Shown here in pieces: positions 1 through 7,252 of a DNA stretch of 64,000 bases; position 1 is the first letter of the stretch; the number at the start of each line of letters is the position of its first letter. The DNA is from Paracholeplasma vituli (GTDB taxonomy: Bacteria > Bacillota_I > Bacilli_A > Acholeplasmatales > UBA5453), in NCBI RefSeq assembly GCF_025446935.1, contig NZ_JAOEGN010000001.1, forward strand, positions 143,090 to 207,089, written 5' to 3'. Made by a program: the position numbers and the translations under genes. The notes below the pieces were generated by a model, which did no database searches, was not told the DNA's origin, and was given only the letters and a program-made list of their open reading frames with translations.

Positions 1-201
1 CTTCATGCTCTTTTTGGTTGATACATGTGCAATTCCCGCAACATGAAACACAACATCGAACTTCGAAAAATCAAAATTCTTCCAGTTTGGATCTCTCATA
101 TCTAAGTTTTCAACATAAAAGTTTTCTGGTTCTTTCATTAACCATTTTTCAACATTGGTGCCAACATAACTGTTGGCACCTGTGATTAATACTCTTTTCA
201 A
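1..201 (-). CDS. NAD-dependent epimerase/dehydratase, N-terminal part
   Basis: The gene runs off the left edge; 67 codons are visible. The product begins MKRVLITGANSYVG, the Rossmann glycine motif (GxxxxxG) of extended short-chain dehydrogenases, and continues to FDVVFHVAGIAHVS, the strand-4 motif of sugar-nucleotide epimerases. It probably modifies a nucleotide sugar for the surface polysaccharide. The start is a TTG at 201 with an AGGTG ribosome site 7 bases upstream; a nearby GTG is out of frame. It lies 10 bases after the sugar transferase stop, so the two form an operon. The catalytic YxxxK lies outside the window, so the substrate cannot be told. Confidence 0.8.
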   Translation of the reverse strand, partial: MKRVLITGANSYVGTNVEKWLMKEPENFYVENLDMRDPNWKNFDFSKFDVVFHVAGIAHVSTKKSMK

Positions 202-211
202 AGATATTCAC

Positions 212-832
212 CTACTTGCTTTCTTTATTGGATTTCTCAAGTGTGCCTGTACCGCCTTCTACAACACCATCTGATTTGAAGATACTGATAATGGTTCCGA
301 AGAATATTTTAATATCTAACCATAAACTGATATGTTTAACATAATACCCATCTAATTTGGCTTTTTCAATAATAAGTAATTCGTCTCTACCATGAATTTG
401 TGCGTAACCAGTTAATCCGGGATATAGATTATGAACACTATACTTATCTCTTTCATCCATTAAATCATATTGGTTCCATAAAGCTGGTCTAGGTCCTATG
501 ATGGACATATCACCCTTTAGAATATTGATGATTTGAGGTAGTTCATCTAAACTGGTCTTTCTCAAGAATTTACCTACCTTAGTAATCCATTGTTGTGGAT
601 TTTCCAACATGTGTGTAGGTGTATCTTTTGGGGTATCAATACGCATGGTTCTAAACTTCAATATATAGAAATGCTTTTTGTGACGTCCAATTCTTTTTTG
701 TTTAAATAGAACTGGCCCTTTAGAATCAAGTTTGATACAAATTATTAATACCAAAAATAGTGGAGATAATACGATCAAGCCAATTAGGGCTAATACAAAA
801 TCATAAAAACGTTTAAACTTTAAATAGAACAT
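212..832 (-). CDS. Polyprenyl-phosphate sugar-1-phosphate transferase (bacterial sugar transferase family)
   Basis: This membrane enzyme moves a sugar 1-phosphate from a nucleotide sugar to undecaprenyl phosphate, the first step of a polysaccharide or glycan repeat. At 206 residues it is the short, PglC-like form. One hydrophobic segment (about residues 10-34) is followed by the hallmark motifs KFRTM, KTSLDELPQ, IGPRP and PGLTGYAQIHGR. It is followed by the epimerase and preceded by a DNA-binding regulator on the same strand. Which sugar it moves is unknown, but the downstream-encoded UDP-GlcNAc route and NDP-sugar dehydratase (12663-14534) make a HexNAc or bacillosamine-type sugar reasonable. 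Confidence 0.88.
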   Translation of the reverse strand: MFYLKFKRFYDFVLALIGLIVLSPLFLVLIICIKLDSKGPVLFKQKRIGRHKKHFYILKFRTMRIDTPKDTPTHMLENPQQWITKVGKFLRKTSLDELPQIINILKGDMSIIGPRPALWNQYDLMDERDKYSVHNLYPGLTGYAQIHGRDELLIIEKAKLDGYYVKHISLWLDIKIFFGTIISIFKSDGVVEGGTGTLEKSNKESK

Positions 833-852
833 AGTTGTTGTGTTTACCTCTT

Positions 853-1473
853 TTACTCAAAAAACTCTATAATGTTTTCAATTGGATAATCGATTTGTAA
901 CAATTTATCTTTGATTAAATCTTTCTTTGTATATGTTGCGATTAATATGCCATCATGTTCAAAGTCACGGATGCCTTCTCTTGGGATAATTGCATATTTA
1001 CCAATTGATGTACCTATCTTATCTAAATCATCGTCAATAACTGCGAGCACATTAACTTGATTCGTTTTGCTTGTCATAATCGAGTGTAATAACATCTCTG
1101 CGACCTCACCAGCCCCGTATAATAAGATATTGGTAAATCCTTTTTGTTTAACTGAAACTAAGAACTTCTCAAAGTTTTCTTTCGCTTGAAAGTATAATTC
1201 TTTGGTCGCGTTTAGGTAACCAATGTTCAATACTTTTCGGCGTTCACTGCCTTTTTTCGTGATTAAATACTCTACGGTTTTGGTAGAGTATTTTTTTCTT
1301 TTAATCAAACCATTTCGTTCAAATTCCTCAAGGTGATCGTTTATCATGCTTACCGCAACCCCTAAGTGTGTCGCAATCTCGCGCTGGGTAATCTTCGGAT
1401 TTTTCTCAACCATATCCAAGATCATATATTCCTTATAAAGAATTGTCGGTTTAAAATATTGGTTATCGTTCAT
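853..1473 (-). CDS. Winged-helix regulator with C-terminal Rossmann-like domain, polysaccharide locus
   Basis: A 206-residue two-domain protein. Residues about 12-75 form a MarR/winged-helix DNA-binding domain (ITQREIATHLGVAVSMINDHL is the recognition region). Residues about 113-200 hold a nucleotide-binding fold with the glycine motif YGAGEVAEM at 119-127, as in PglD or CoA-binding domains; the C-terminus ends in an IENIIEFFE strand/helix typical of these folds. I infer that it senses a nucleotide or nucleotide sugar and controls the polysaccharide genes. It lies 20 bases upstream of the sugar transferase in the same direction. TTGTTCGA repeats lie just before its start and far upstream of the NDP-sugar dehydratase operon, a possible shared operator. 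The ligand is unknown. Confidence 0.7.
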   Translation of the reverse strand: MNDNQYFKPTILYKEYMILDMVEKNPKITQREIATHLGVAVSMINDHLEEFERNGLIKRKKYSTKTVEYLITKKGSERRKVLNIGYLNATKELYFQAKENFEKFLVSVKQKGFTNILLYGAGEVAEMLLHSIMTSKTNQVNVLAVIDDDLDKIGTSIGKYAIIPREGIRDFEHDGILIATYTKKDLIKDKLLQIDYPIENIIEFFE

Positions 1474-1485
1474 TGTTTACCATCC

Positions 1486-1575
1486 ATTGTTCGATTATTG
1501 AATAATCATATTCTACACCATAATACCATGAAATGACAAGTCAAAAATCTCTATTTTGTTCCTTCTTCGAACAAA
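1486..1575 (-). promoter_or_regulatory. Candidate promoter and operator of the polysaccharide regulator
   Basis: On the minus strand, TTGTCA (1534-1539) and TAGAAT (1510-1515) are 18 bases apart and could be -35 and -10. ATTGTTCGAT (1486-1495), within the imperfect palindrome TTCGATTATTGAA, lies at the expected transcription start. An inverted repeat TTTGTTC / GAACAAA (1555-1561 and 1569-1575) lies upstream of the -35. The same TTGTTCGA core recurs at 14837, 14997 and 15028 (inverted). Autoregulation is inferred. Confidence 0.4.
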
Positions 1576-1610
1576 TGATTCCTGAAGGGTTTCATAAACG
1601 CTTTTTAACG

Positions 1611-1643
1611 CAAAAAAATAGCACTTATGGGGTTTAAGTGCTA
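1611..1643 (-). terminator. Intrinsic terminator of the recombinase pair
   Basis: A 9-bp perfect stem (1619-1627 with 1635-1643) around a 7-base loop. On the minus strand it is followed by a run of seven T (complement of 1612-1618). It lies 36 bases past the stop of the downstream recombinase and separates it from the regulator gene. Confidence 0.8.
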
Positions 1644-1678
1644 AGTTAATAAACGCTATTTTCCTAACTAATGGATCT

Positions 1679-2647
1679 TTATTCAAACCATAGATAACTA
1701 AGAAAATCATCTTTAAGATATGAGTCTTCATGGATGAGCATCGATTCGATCTGAGTTTCTGAATCGTCTTTGATCCGGTCTAAATACGCTTGATAAACGA
1801 GTGTAGATTGGATATTCACATGGCCTAACAAGGCTTTGGTTTGTTCAATCGAACCCCCGCGTTCTAGATTGAATAAAGCAGCGGTATGTCTTAATGAGTA
1901 GGGGGTAATCCCGGTATATTCTAAGCCGGTTTCTTTCAACACCTTTTTAAACATCGTGTAGAAAAACATCCGGTTGAGGTGATGGTTCTTTTTCGGATTA
2001 TGACCCCAAAATAAGTAAGGATTATCATCTTTACGTTTAGATAGATAATCGGAAATAGCGAGAATGGTCCCTTTGGAGAGTCTGATCACGACTTTGTTTT
2101 GTCCGCTTCGACGTGTAATGTATAGGAGAAAAGTTCCATCTACTTCAATAAAATCCGCTCTTTTCGCATGAACGACTTCAAAAACGGAAAGCCCTGAGGT
2201 GAGCATCAATGAGATGATCGCGTGGTTTCGGTAGTGCCAAATGGATTTACGCTGTTTTTTGGTGGTTAGTAATAGGTGTCTCGCTTCATCAATCGTTAAC
2301 ACCGATTTATTCATTCGTTTTTTGATTCTCTCATTCTTAACCATCTGCATGATATCGTATTGGTAAATCTCAGGTAACCCTAGCCTTTTTTGATTCAAGC
2401 TCAAATACTGGTATAACCCTTTTAAAGCGCTGATATGGACATGAATGTAATAGGTTGAATTCCCGAGGTCTCTTTTATAATCCCGGTAGTGGATAATATC
2501 ACTCGTTCTTGGATATAAGATGTCATTTTCCTTTAAGTACGCTATAAAGTGTTTAAATGAGATTCGGTAAGATTTTAACGTGCTCGGTGCGAGCTTCTTT
2601 TCCGCTAAATACGTTTCAGATAAAGCCTCTAATGGGTGTGTTTTCAA
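1679..2647 (-). CDS. Tyrosine recombinase family protein, catalytically degenerate paralogue
   Basis: A 322-residue protein with an N-terminal SAM-like core-binding domain (about 1-105) and a C-terminal tyrosine-recombinase domain (about 115-300). It is clearly a paralogue of the gene just upstream (shared N-terminus xxHPLEx, LNQxRLGL, TxSLRHTAA). Aligned with that copy, the first catalytic Arg is Ser154 (GLSVFEV in place of GVRSIEV), the Lys position is Arg180, and the His of HxxR is Tyr250 (YSLRH). Arg253, His276 and Tyr285 remain. It may have lost cleavage activity and act as a partner or DNA-binding subunit. The start is TTG at 2647, two bases after the upstream stop, with GAGGAG before it, so translation is coupled. 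Confidence 0.85.
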   Translation of the reverse strand: MKTHPLEALSETYLAEKKLAPSTLKSYRISFKHFIAYLKENDILYPRTSDIIHYRDYKRDLGNSTYYIHVHISALKGLYQYLSLNQKRLGLPEIYQYDIMQMVKNERIKKRMNKSVLTIDEARHLLLTTKKQRKSIWHYRNHAIISLMLTSGLSVFEVVHAKRADFIEVDGTFLLYITRRSGQNKVVIRLSKGTILAISDYLSKRKDDNPYLFWGHNPKKNHHLNRMFFYTMFKKVLKETGLEYTGITPYSLRHTAALFNLERGGSIEQTKALLGHVNIQSTLVYQAYLDRIKDDSETQIESMLIHEDSYLKDDFLSYLWFE

Positions 2648-2649
2648 GA

Positions 2650-3597
2650 TTATGTCTCCTCTTTATGCGTATCATTTAAAATCAAACGTTCGATTTCATT
2701 TTCCGGTTCATCCAACAGTTGAGCGACATGATGGGCATAAATCAGGGTGGTCGACACGTCTTCGTGCCTTAAAAACTGCCTGGTTGATTCTAAAGAAGCA
2801 CCCCTCTGTAAATTCATCGTCGCAGCGGTATGTCTTAGCCCATGAGCAGTCACTTTCGACTCTTCTAACCCAGCATCTTTCATCAACTGTTTGAACATCT
2901 TGATGACAAATGAGCGAGATAAATACGGGGTAGTTTGGTGTCTCGAATGGCCAATGAATAAAAAGGGATTGGTATCTACCCGCAAGGATAAGTAATCATT
3001 GATGGCTTCTTCTAAGCCTTTAGGAATCTTCACATACGCATCCGCTGAGGTTCGACCTTTCCCTTGAATATATAAGACTAATTGATCTTTAACGCGTTTT
3101 AAATCCTTACGCTTCGCGCGTCTTACCTCAATACTCCTAACGCCTGTGGTGAGCATCAAATATACGATCGCATAATCACGATATTCCGATTTTGTTTGTC
3201 TACGGTTTTTCAAATAGGATAGTAGTTGTTTTGCCTCTTCTTTGGATAGGGTGGGTTTAAACACATTATGGTCGATGGGTTCACGTTTGATGGGTTGCAT
3301 AAGATCAAAAGCATACACATCGGATAACCCTAGCCGTTGTTGATTCAACCTTAAATACTGGTAAAAGTTTTTTAAAGTAGTGATTTGATGGTTAGTCCAA
3401 CGAACTGAACAACCCTCGCTCTTTTTCCATTCTAAAAAATCAACCACATCTGATGTTTTAGGATAGATTATTTGATGTTCTTTCAAATAGTTCACGTATT
3501 GATTTAGGGTCGTTTTGAAAAGGTCATAAGTCCCTTGTGTGATATCTTTATCAGCAAGGTATTGATGGATCAAGGGTTCTAAGGGGTGTTCGTTCAT
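2650..3597 (-). CDS. Tyrosine recombinase/integrase, catalytically complete
   Basis: Site-specific recombinase of the XerC/D-like integrase family, 315 residues from the chosen start. All active-site positions can be assigned: Arg154 (TTGVRSIEV), Lys180 (IQGKGR), His252-x-x-Arg255 (HGLRH), His278 (LRHED) and nucleophile Tyr287 (TLIYAHH). The ATG at 3597 is chosen over an upstream start at 3639 because an AGG-type ribosome site precedes it and the resulting N-terminus MNEHPLEPL aligns with the paralogue's MKTHPLEAL. It is transcribed with the degenerate paralogue. The target site is unknown; a palindromic array lies directly upstream. Confidence 0.9.
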   Translation of the reverse strand: MNEHPLEPLIHQYLADKDITQGTYDLFKTTLNQYVNYLKEHQIIYPKTSDVVDFLEWKKSEGCSVRWTNHQITTLKNFYQYLRLNQQRLGLSDVYAFDLMQPIKREPIDHNVFKPTLSKEEAKQLLSYLKNRRQTKSEYRDYAIVYLMLTTGVRSIEVRRAKRKDLKRVKDQLVLYIQGKGRTSADAYVKIPKGLEEAINDYLSLRVDTNPFLFIGHSRHQTTPYLSRSFVIKMFKQLMKDAGLEESKVTAHGLRHTAATMNLQRGASLESTRQFLRHEDVSTTLIYAHHVAQLLDEPENEIERLILNDTHKEET

Positions 3598-3677
3598 GGT
3601 TTTATATCCTATCTTAAATATTCTTCTATAATAGTACAAACGAAAGATGTATTTTTACTTTTTACCGGGTTTTATAA

Positions 3678-3716
3678 TTTACTGAATCATGATTCACTGA
3701 ATCGTGTTTCAGTAAA
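3678..3716. repeat. Nested palindrome/direct-repeat array upstream of the recombinases
   Basis: TGAATC and GATTCA half-sites alternate. 3683-3696 is a perfect 14-bp palindrome, TGAATCATGATTCA. The 15-bp unit at 3681-3695 is repeated at 3696-3710 with two mismatches. The whole is bounded by TTTACTGAA (3678-3686) and TTCAGTAAA (3708-3716). It lies 81 bases before the recombinase start, so it is either an operator or a strand-exchange site; the sequence alone does not say which. Confidence 0.6.
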
Positions 3717-3723
3717 AATTAAC

Positions 3724-3764
3724 AAAATAAAAAAACAGAATCTCATTGAAGAGTTTTCTGTTTT
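3724..3764 (-). terminator. Intrinsic terminator of the HTH-ImmA/PIN operon
   Basis: Nine-bp arms (3732-3740 and 3756-3764) with an inner CTC/GAG pairing. A T-rich tail of seven T follows on the minus strand. It lies 45 bases beyond the stop of the frameshifted third gene. A few T also follow on the plus strand. Confidence 0.75.
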
Positions 3765-3808
3765 ATGGATTAAATGGACAATTTCGATGACATCGTTTTA
3801 TGGAGCAC

Positions 3809-4044
3809 TCATTCTAAGGGTTTTTTAAATGTTCCTTTAATCAAATCGAGTGCATCTTCATAGGTAAAGAGTCCTTCAGCGAATTGTGAGATTATTTTTT
3901 TTAACTGTTCTGGATAAGGTTTTCCACCAGTTAGGTTAATCGCTTCGGCCAATTCGAGTAATTGATTGGTGGATTCGTTTTTATTGTTGTATTTTTCTTG
4001 TTTTCATCGATATGCATAAGGATAGTCTCGTTATTGTCTATCAT
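3809..4044 (-). pseudogene. Small third gene of the HTH-ImmA/PIN operon, broken by one frameshift
   Basis: An ATG at 4044 with a strong GAGGAG site opens a frame reading MIDNNETILMHIDENKK. The neighbouring frame then continues without a stop to 3809 and reads like real protein: NQLLELAEAINLTGG, then FAEGLFTYEDALDLIKGTFK. The switch falls at a run of five T on the plus strand (3992-3996); one extra A in the mRNA would restore a single 78-79-residue product. The C-terminal helix pair (xGxxTxEDALxLI) resembles small antitoxin tails such as the VbhA type, but that is weak. The cause is a real mutation, slippage-based switching, or a sequencing error. It starts 31 bases after the PIN gene, in the same operon. 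Confidence 0.6.
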
Positions 4045-4075
4045 TTGATAACTCCTCGTTTGATGTATGTGATGA

Positions 4076-4609
4076 CTATTTCGATAAATCCATCTCTAAT
4101 TTAAACTGCTCAATGAGCCTAACATCAATGTAACACGACGTTTTATCCGATACCAAATCATCTAAATAAGACTTGAGTAGATCGGTTGATAAAACATCTT
4201 TTTTATAAGCTCTACCGAGAATGCCTAGAATACCTGTATATCTGACATCAAGATACTCACAAGCTTTTCTAACCAGTTTGTCATTGCTATTGCAGTAGTA
4301 ATGATTTTCTTTTGTTATCGCAATCGCGAATCGATCGTATCTAGATAGCCTTTTAAATGAATCATTCGTGACCAATGTGGCATATGTATTTAACCCGATT
4401 TCTGTATCAATAGATCCCAATACAAATGGATAAGCCTTTAGAATTTCCTTAATCTCTGATGTCGTTTCATCTTCATAAATGACCTTAGGAATAATGACGC
4501 TATCAAAAATCAAGAATAATAAAGGAATACTGTTCAGCTCATATAAATCCACTAAAATATTATTATCTACAACTACACTGATGTTACTTGAGTGATAAAT
4601 ATCGTTCAT
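4076..4609 (-). CDS. PIN-like domain protein, probable toxin or nuclease of a regulatory pair
   Basis: About 177 residues. The fold signature of PIN ribonucleases is visible: an N-terminal VVVDNNILVDLYE (acidic residue 1), IIPKVIYEDE (acidic 2), RYDRFAIAI (acidic 3) and SNDKLVRKA (acidic 4). The four acids would bind Mg2+ for RNA cleavage. It overlaps the end of the HTH-ImmA gene by 26 bases. ATG 4609 is preferred over ATG 4615 because the GGAG site is then 8 bases away rather than 2. With the HTH-metallopeptidase upstream it forms a toxin-antitoxin-like or stress-induced nuclease module. The function is inferred from fold and context. Confidence 0.65.
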   Translation of the reverse strand: MNDIYHSSNISVVVDNNILVDLYELNSIPLLFLIFDSVIIPKVIYEDETTSEIKEILKAYPFVLGSIDTEIGLNTYATLVTNDSFKRLSRYDRFAIAITKENHYYCNSNDKLVRKACEYLDVRYTGILGILGRAYKKDVLSTDLLKSYLDDLVSDKTSCYIDVRLIEQFKLEMDLSK

Positions 4610-5708
4610 CCACATCTCTCCACTCTTTCAACAGTTTTCTAGTGTCTAGGGTATCTAATCCCAATACTTCTGAGATTTTATTAGCACTGATTTCCTCAGT
4701 CAGATACAGCTCTTTGATTTTGTTGACAAGCTTGATATTTTTTTCTTGAATATCAATTTTTTCGAGTGGAAATGGTTCTGCATGTCTAAAACCGTTTGAG
4801 GTGATACTCTTCCAAAACTTACCATATACATCTTTGGATATAAAACCATATTCATATAACATCACATAAATAGTTTGAATGCTCACTTTAAAGTATTTTT
4901 TCATTTCAAATAAATCTACCTGGTCTCTTGATTGGATAAATGAGTCAACTAGATTTTTCGGCATCAAAAAATAGCCTGCAAATTTGTTAGCGATTTGTTC
5001 ATTTAAATCTGATTTACCACTGGTATAGAAGGCGTTATGTTGCCTATTTGAATATTGATTTGAATGAAACAACAGGTGGGCATATTCATGAATCAATGAG
5101 AATATTTTTCTTTCCTCAGAGATTTGATCAGCGTTATTAATTAAAATGTAGCTACCCAAATCTGAAGTATAAGATGACGCTCCAAAATAGGCATCATTTT
5201 TAAAGTCTTTTACAATAACGTGAATACCGATGTTTTGAATTACATCGAAATAGTTATCCGGGATGACATTTTCAATATTAGCAATTCTTCTTTGGTCATA
5301 TGCTATTTTTTCAATCATACTAAATAAGGTTTTCTTATCTTCAGTTAAGTTCATTTGATATTTTTGTGGGATATATTGATACCCAACATTGCCAATGATG
5401 TCTAAATAACTAAAAATGCTATTGGTTAAATGCTCTATATCGATATCCTGAATATCTTTATTAGGCTTATCAGCACGAAACATAAAATTAAGTGCGTGAT
5501 TATCTTCTTTAAAGAAGAACTCAAAAGGTTTTCTAAAGTATTGTGCGATCGCCATCAGTTTTTCGCTATCTATCGCTTGTTTACCTTCAACGTAATTACT
5601 TAAAGTCGGGTGAGTGATTCCAATAGACTCACTCAATTGTCTCAATGAAATGTTATCCTTTTCCATGAGTTTCTTAATATTTTGTCCGATGACTAGTGAA
5701 ATGTTCAT
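4584..5708 (-). CDS. XRE-family HTH regulator fused to ImmA/IrrE-type zinc metallopeptidase
   Basis: Residues about 5-60 are an XRE helix-turn-helix (KDNISLRQLSESIGITHPTLSNYVEG). Residues about 165-275 form a zinc peptidase domain with HEYAHLLFH (HExxH) and a downstream glutamate in LNEQIANKFAGYFLMP. Such proteins repress their own operon, and in known cases (ImmA, IrrE) the peptidase cuts a repressor. The start ATG 5708 is the second in-frame Met; GGAGAG lies 8 bases before it, too close to the first ATG. The PIN gene overlaps its 3' end. Repeated TTACC half-sites lie upstream and are the likely self-operator. The target of the protease is unknown. Confidence 0.85.
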   Translation of the reverse strand: MNISLVIGQNIKKLMEKDNISLRQLSESIGITHPTLSNYVEGKQAIDSEKLMAIAQYFRKPFEFFFKEDNHALNFMFRADKPNKDIQDIDIEHLTNSIFSYLDIIGNVGYQYIPQKYQMNLTEDKKTLFSMIEKIAYDQRRIANIENVIPDNYFDVIQNIGIHVIVKDFKNDAYFGASSYTSDLGSYILINNADQISEERKIFSLIHEYAHLLFHSNQYSNRQHNAFYTSGKSDLNEQIANKFAGYFLMPKNLVDSFIQSRDQVDLFEMKKYFKVSIQTIYVMLYEYGFISKDVYGKFWKSITSNGFRHAEPFPLEKIDIQEKNIKLVNKIKELYLTEEISANKISEVLGLDTLDTRKLLKEWRDVDERYLSLK

Positions 5709-5739
5709 TTTCATCTCTCCTTTTTATTACACCTATATT

Positions 5740-5787
5740 TTACCATAGTAATATATATTTAAAAATATATTGGTAATTTTTTTTACC
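5740..5787 (-). promoter_or_regulatory. Candidate operator/promoter of the HTH-ImmA operon
   Basis: Inverted half-sites TTACCA (5740-5745), TGGTAA (5771-5776) and again TTACC (5783-5787) lie in an AT-rich stretch 30-80 bases upstream of the start. The arrangement suits XRE dimer binding. I cannot fix the -10 and -35 boxes. The rest of 5709-5980 holds this and the terminator below, and no gene. Confidence 0.45.
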
Positions 5788-5864
5788 GTTATTTAGATTT
5801 TCGTCTGTCGTTTTCTTAACAGTTTGAATTCATAGTTTGTCAATTTGATTACTTTTCATAACAC

Positions 5865-5905
5865 AAAAAAGGATTATTTATATGGATATAAAATAATCCT
5901 TTTTT
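5865..5905 (-). terminator. Bidirectional terminator after the TIR module
   Basis: Arms 5865-5879 and 5891-5905 pair almost perfectly (core GGATTATTT with AAATAATCC) and are flanked by A and T runs on both sides. It can therefore stop transcripts in both directions. It lies 75 bases after the stop of the last TIR-module gene. Confidence 0.85.
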
Positions 5906-5980
5906 ACTCATTTGCTTTAAATCGAGTGAACAACTACTAAGTATATTTGATCCATAGTGTTTCATATTATGAAAGATTAG

Positions 5981-6856
5981 TTACATTTTAGCCCAAGTGG
6001 TTACTAAATCCAAACTTTCCTTTACAACTATCCCTCTTGAACGTTCATAAACTAAGGTATCATTTGAAGACAAAACCTCTACATTTTTGTTACCTTTACA
6101 GTAACCGTCGAGATCTAAAATACCGATGCTGTTCTTTTTGTAAGCTGAAAAGTAACCAACTTCCCAAGCCATCCAATTTGTTGTTTGAGAGGATTTTATA
6201 TTGAAAAAAAGTAATTTATTCGATTGCATCATCCGCTTACTTAACAATTTAACTGTATCTTCAGACAATTCTTTTCTATCGACTTCATAATCAAAAATCC
6301 AATCCACATAAACGTTTAATTTGTAATATTCTGACAGAATATAATATACAACAATATTGTAGAATTTTAAATAATATCTATGCGATAGAAATATATCGAA
6401 GGCTATGTTATCGTATTCGTTTTCAAGTTCCATCTCAGGTATTTTCGTATATTCCATTAAACTACGTTTTAAAAGGCTTGCAGAATAGTATTTCAGTATT
6501 GATCTATGTATTTCATAAATTTCAAAAACAAGCTTAAGTGTTTCTTCTTTACCCTCTTCATCATTATAAGATTTGTAGTATAAACGAATCGCTTTGTCTG
6601 TGTTCTTATTTTCTTTTTCCATTTCGGCTTGAATATAATCAACATAAATACTTAGAGATGAAATTTTCTTTTCAAATATCAAATCAAACGTATACAAGAA
6701 CAACTCGAAATTTTCAGTACTTTTAATATTAATGATCTGGTTTAACTTTCTTTCAAATTCTTTGAATTGTTCAGGAATTTCGATATCTTTATTTTGAAAG
6801 TGATAAAGTAAGCTTTTAATAGAATTTCTGGTATCCACGAATTTTTCTTCAGGCAT
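5981..6856 (-). CDS. TIR-like protein with N-terminal helical domain (module gene 3)
   Basis: A 291-residue protein. Residues about 1-148 are predicted helical with no recognised domain. Residues about 150-255 look like a TIR-like (ThsB/DUF1863-type) fold: strand A FDIFLSHR (153-160), strand B VYVDWIFD (182-189), strand D NKLLFFNI (213-220), then TTNWMAWEVGYFSA with Glu232 at the place of the catalytic glutamate of NAD-cleaving or NAD-cyclising TIR enzymes. Its ATG follows the membrane gene's stop by two bases with no clear ribosome site, so it is probably translated by coupling. Assigning it to anti-phage immunity is inference. Confidence 0.65.
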   Translation of the reverse strand: MPEEKFVDTRNSIKSLLYHFQNKDIEIPEQFKEFERKLNQIINIKSTENFELFLYTFDLIFEKKISSLSIYVDYIQAEMEKENKNTDKAIRLYYKSYNDEEGKEETLKLVFEIYEIHRSILKYYSASLLKRSLMEYTKIPEMELENEYDNIAFDIFLSHRYYLKFYNIVVYYILSEYYKLNVYVDWIFDYEVDRKELSEDTVKLLSKRMMQSNKLLFFNIKSSQTTNWMAWEVGYFSAYKKNSIGILDLDGYCKGNKNVEVLSSNDTLVYERSRGIVVKESLDLVTTWAKM

Positions 6857-6858
6857 TG

Positions 6859-7236
6859 TTAGATCACGCTAGTAGCTGTTAGGTGCAATACAAATATAAA
6901 CAAAATCTGAGTAAAATATAATGGGAATATTGTTTTGCTAAAAGCTACTTTGAATAATGCTGGCTTTAGGTTGTATTTTTTGTAATTCAATCCTTTATCA
7001 TCAGTATATATATCCTCAATTTTTCTATAGATTCTTTCCATTGAAAGGTAAAATGAGTCAAGATACCAAAAAACTAAGATTGTTACACATGCAACTAACA
7101 AAAGGATGATATTACTATTATCTTTTATTGCGTTGCTAATAAATCCGACAAATGTTACTGCAAATCCTTTGATTGCAAAGGATTGAACTGTAAATCTTTG
7201 AATAATTTGTTGTGTTAATTCTGGTTTCAATTGCAT
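6859..7236 (-). CDS. Small multi-pass membrane protein between two TIR genes (module gene 2)
   Basis: A 125-residue protein with three hydrophobic segments: about 24-36, 42-60 (ending FWYLDSFYLSMERIYRKIEDIY) and 100-123. The amphipathic stretch after the second segment would lie in the cytoplasm. No family is recognised with confidence; small membrane partners of this kind occur beside TIR and nucleotide-signalling defence genes as pore-type effectors. A GGAG site precedes the ATG. It lies 16 bases after the first TIR gene and two bases before the second, so all three are one transcript. Confidence 0.75.
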   Translation of the reverse strand: MQLKPELTQQIIQRFTVQSFAIKGFAVTFVGFISNAIKDNSNIILLLVACVTILVFWYLDSFYLSMERIYRKIEDIYTDDKGLNYKKYNLKPALFKVAFSKTIFPLYFTQILFIFVLHLTATSVI

Positions 7237-7252
7237 ATTTTCTCCTTAAATT

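Noticed and set aside
1513..1731. 72-codon minus-strand frame
   Set aside because: It overlaps the recombinase 3' end and the terminator hairpin, has no ribosome site and resembles nothing; treated as chance.
3985..4000. Programmed -1 frameshift in the small third gene
   Set aside because: The in-frame context G AAA AAT is not a canonical slippery heptamer and no downstream stem was seen; a single-base loss is simpler.
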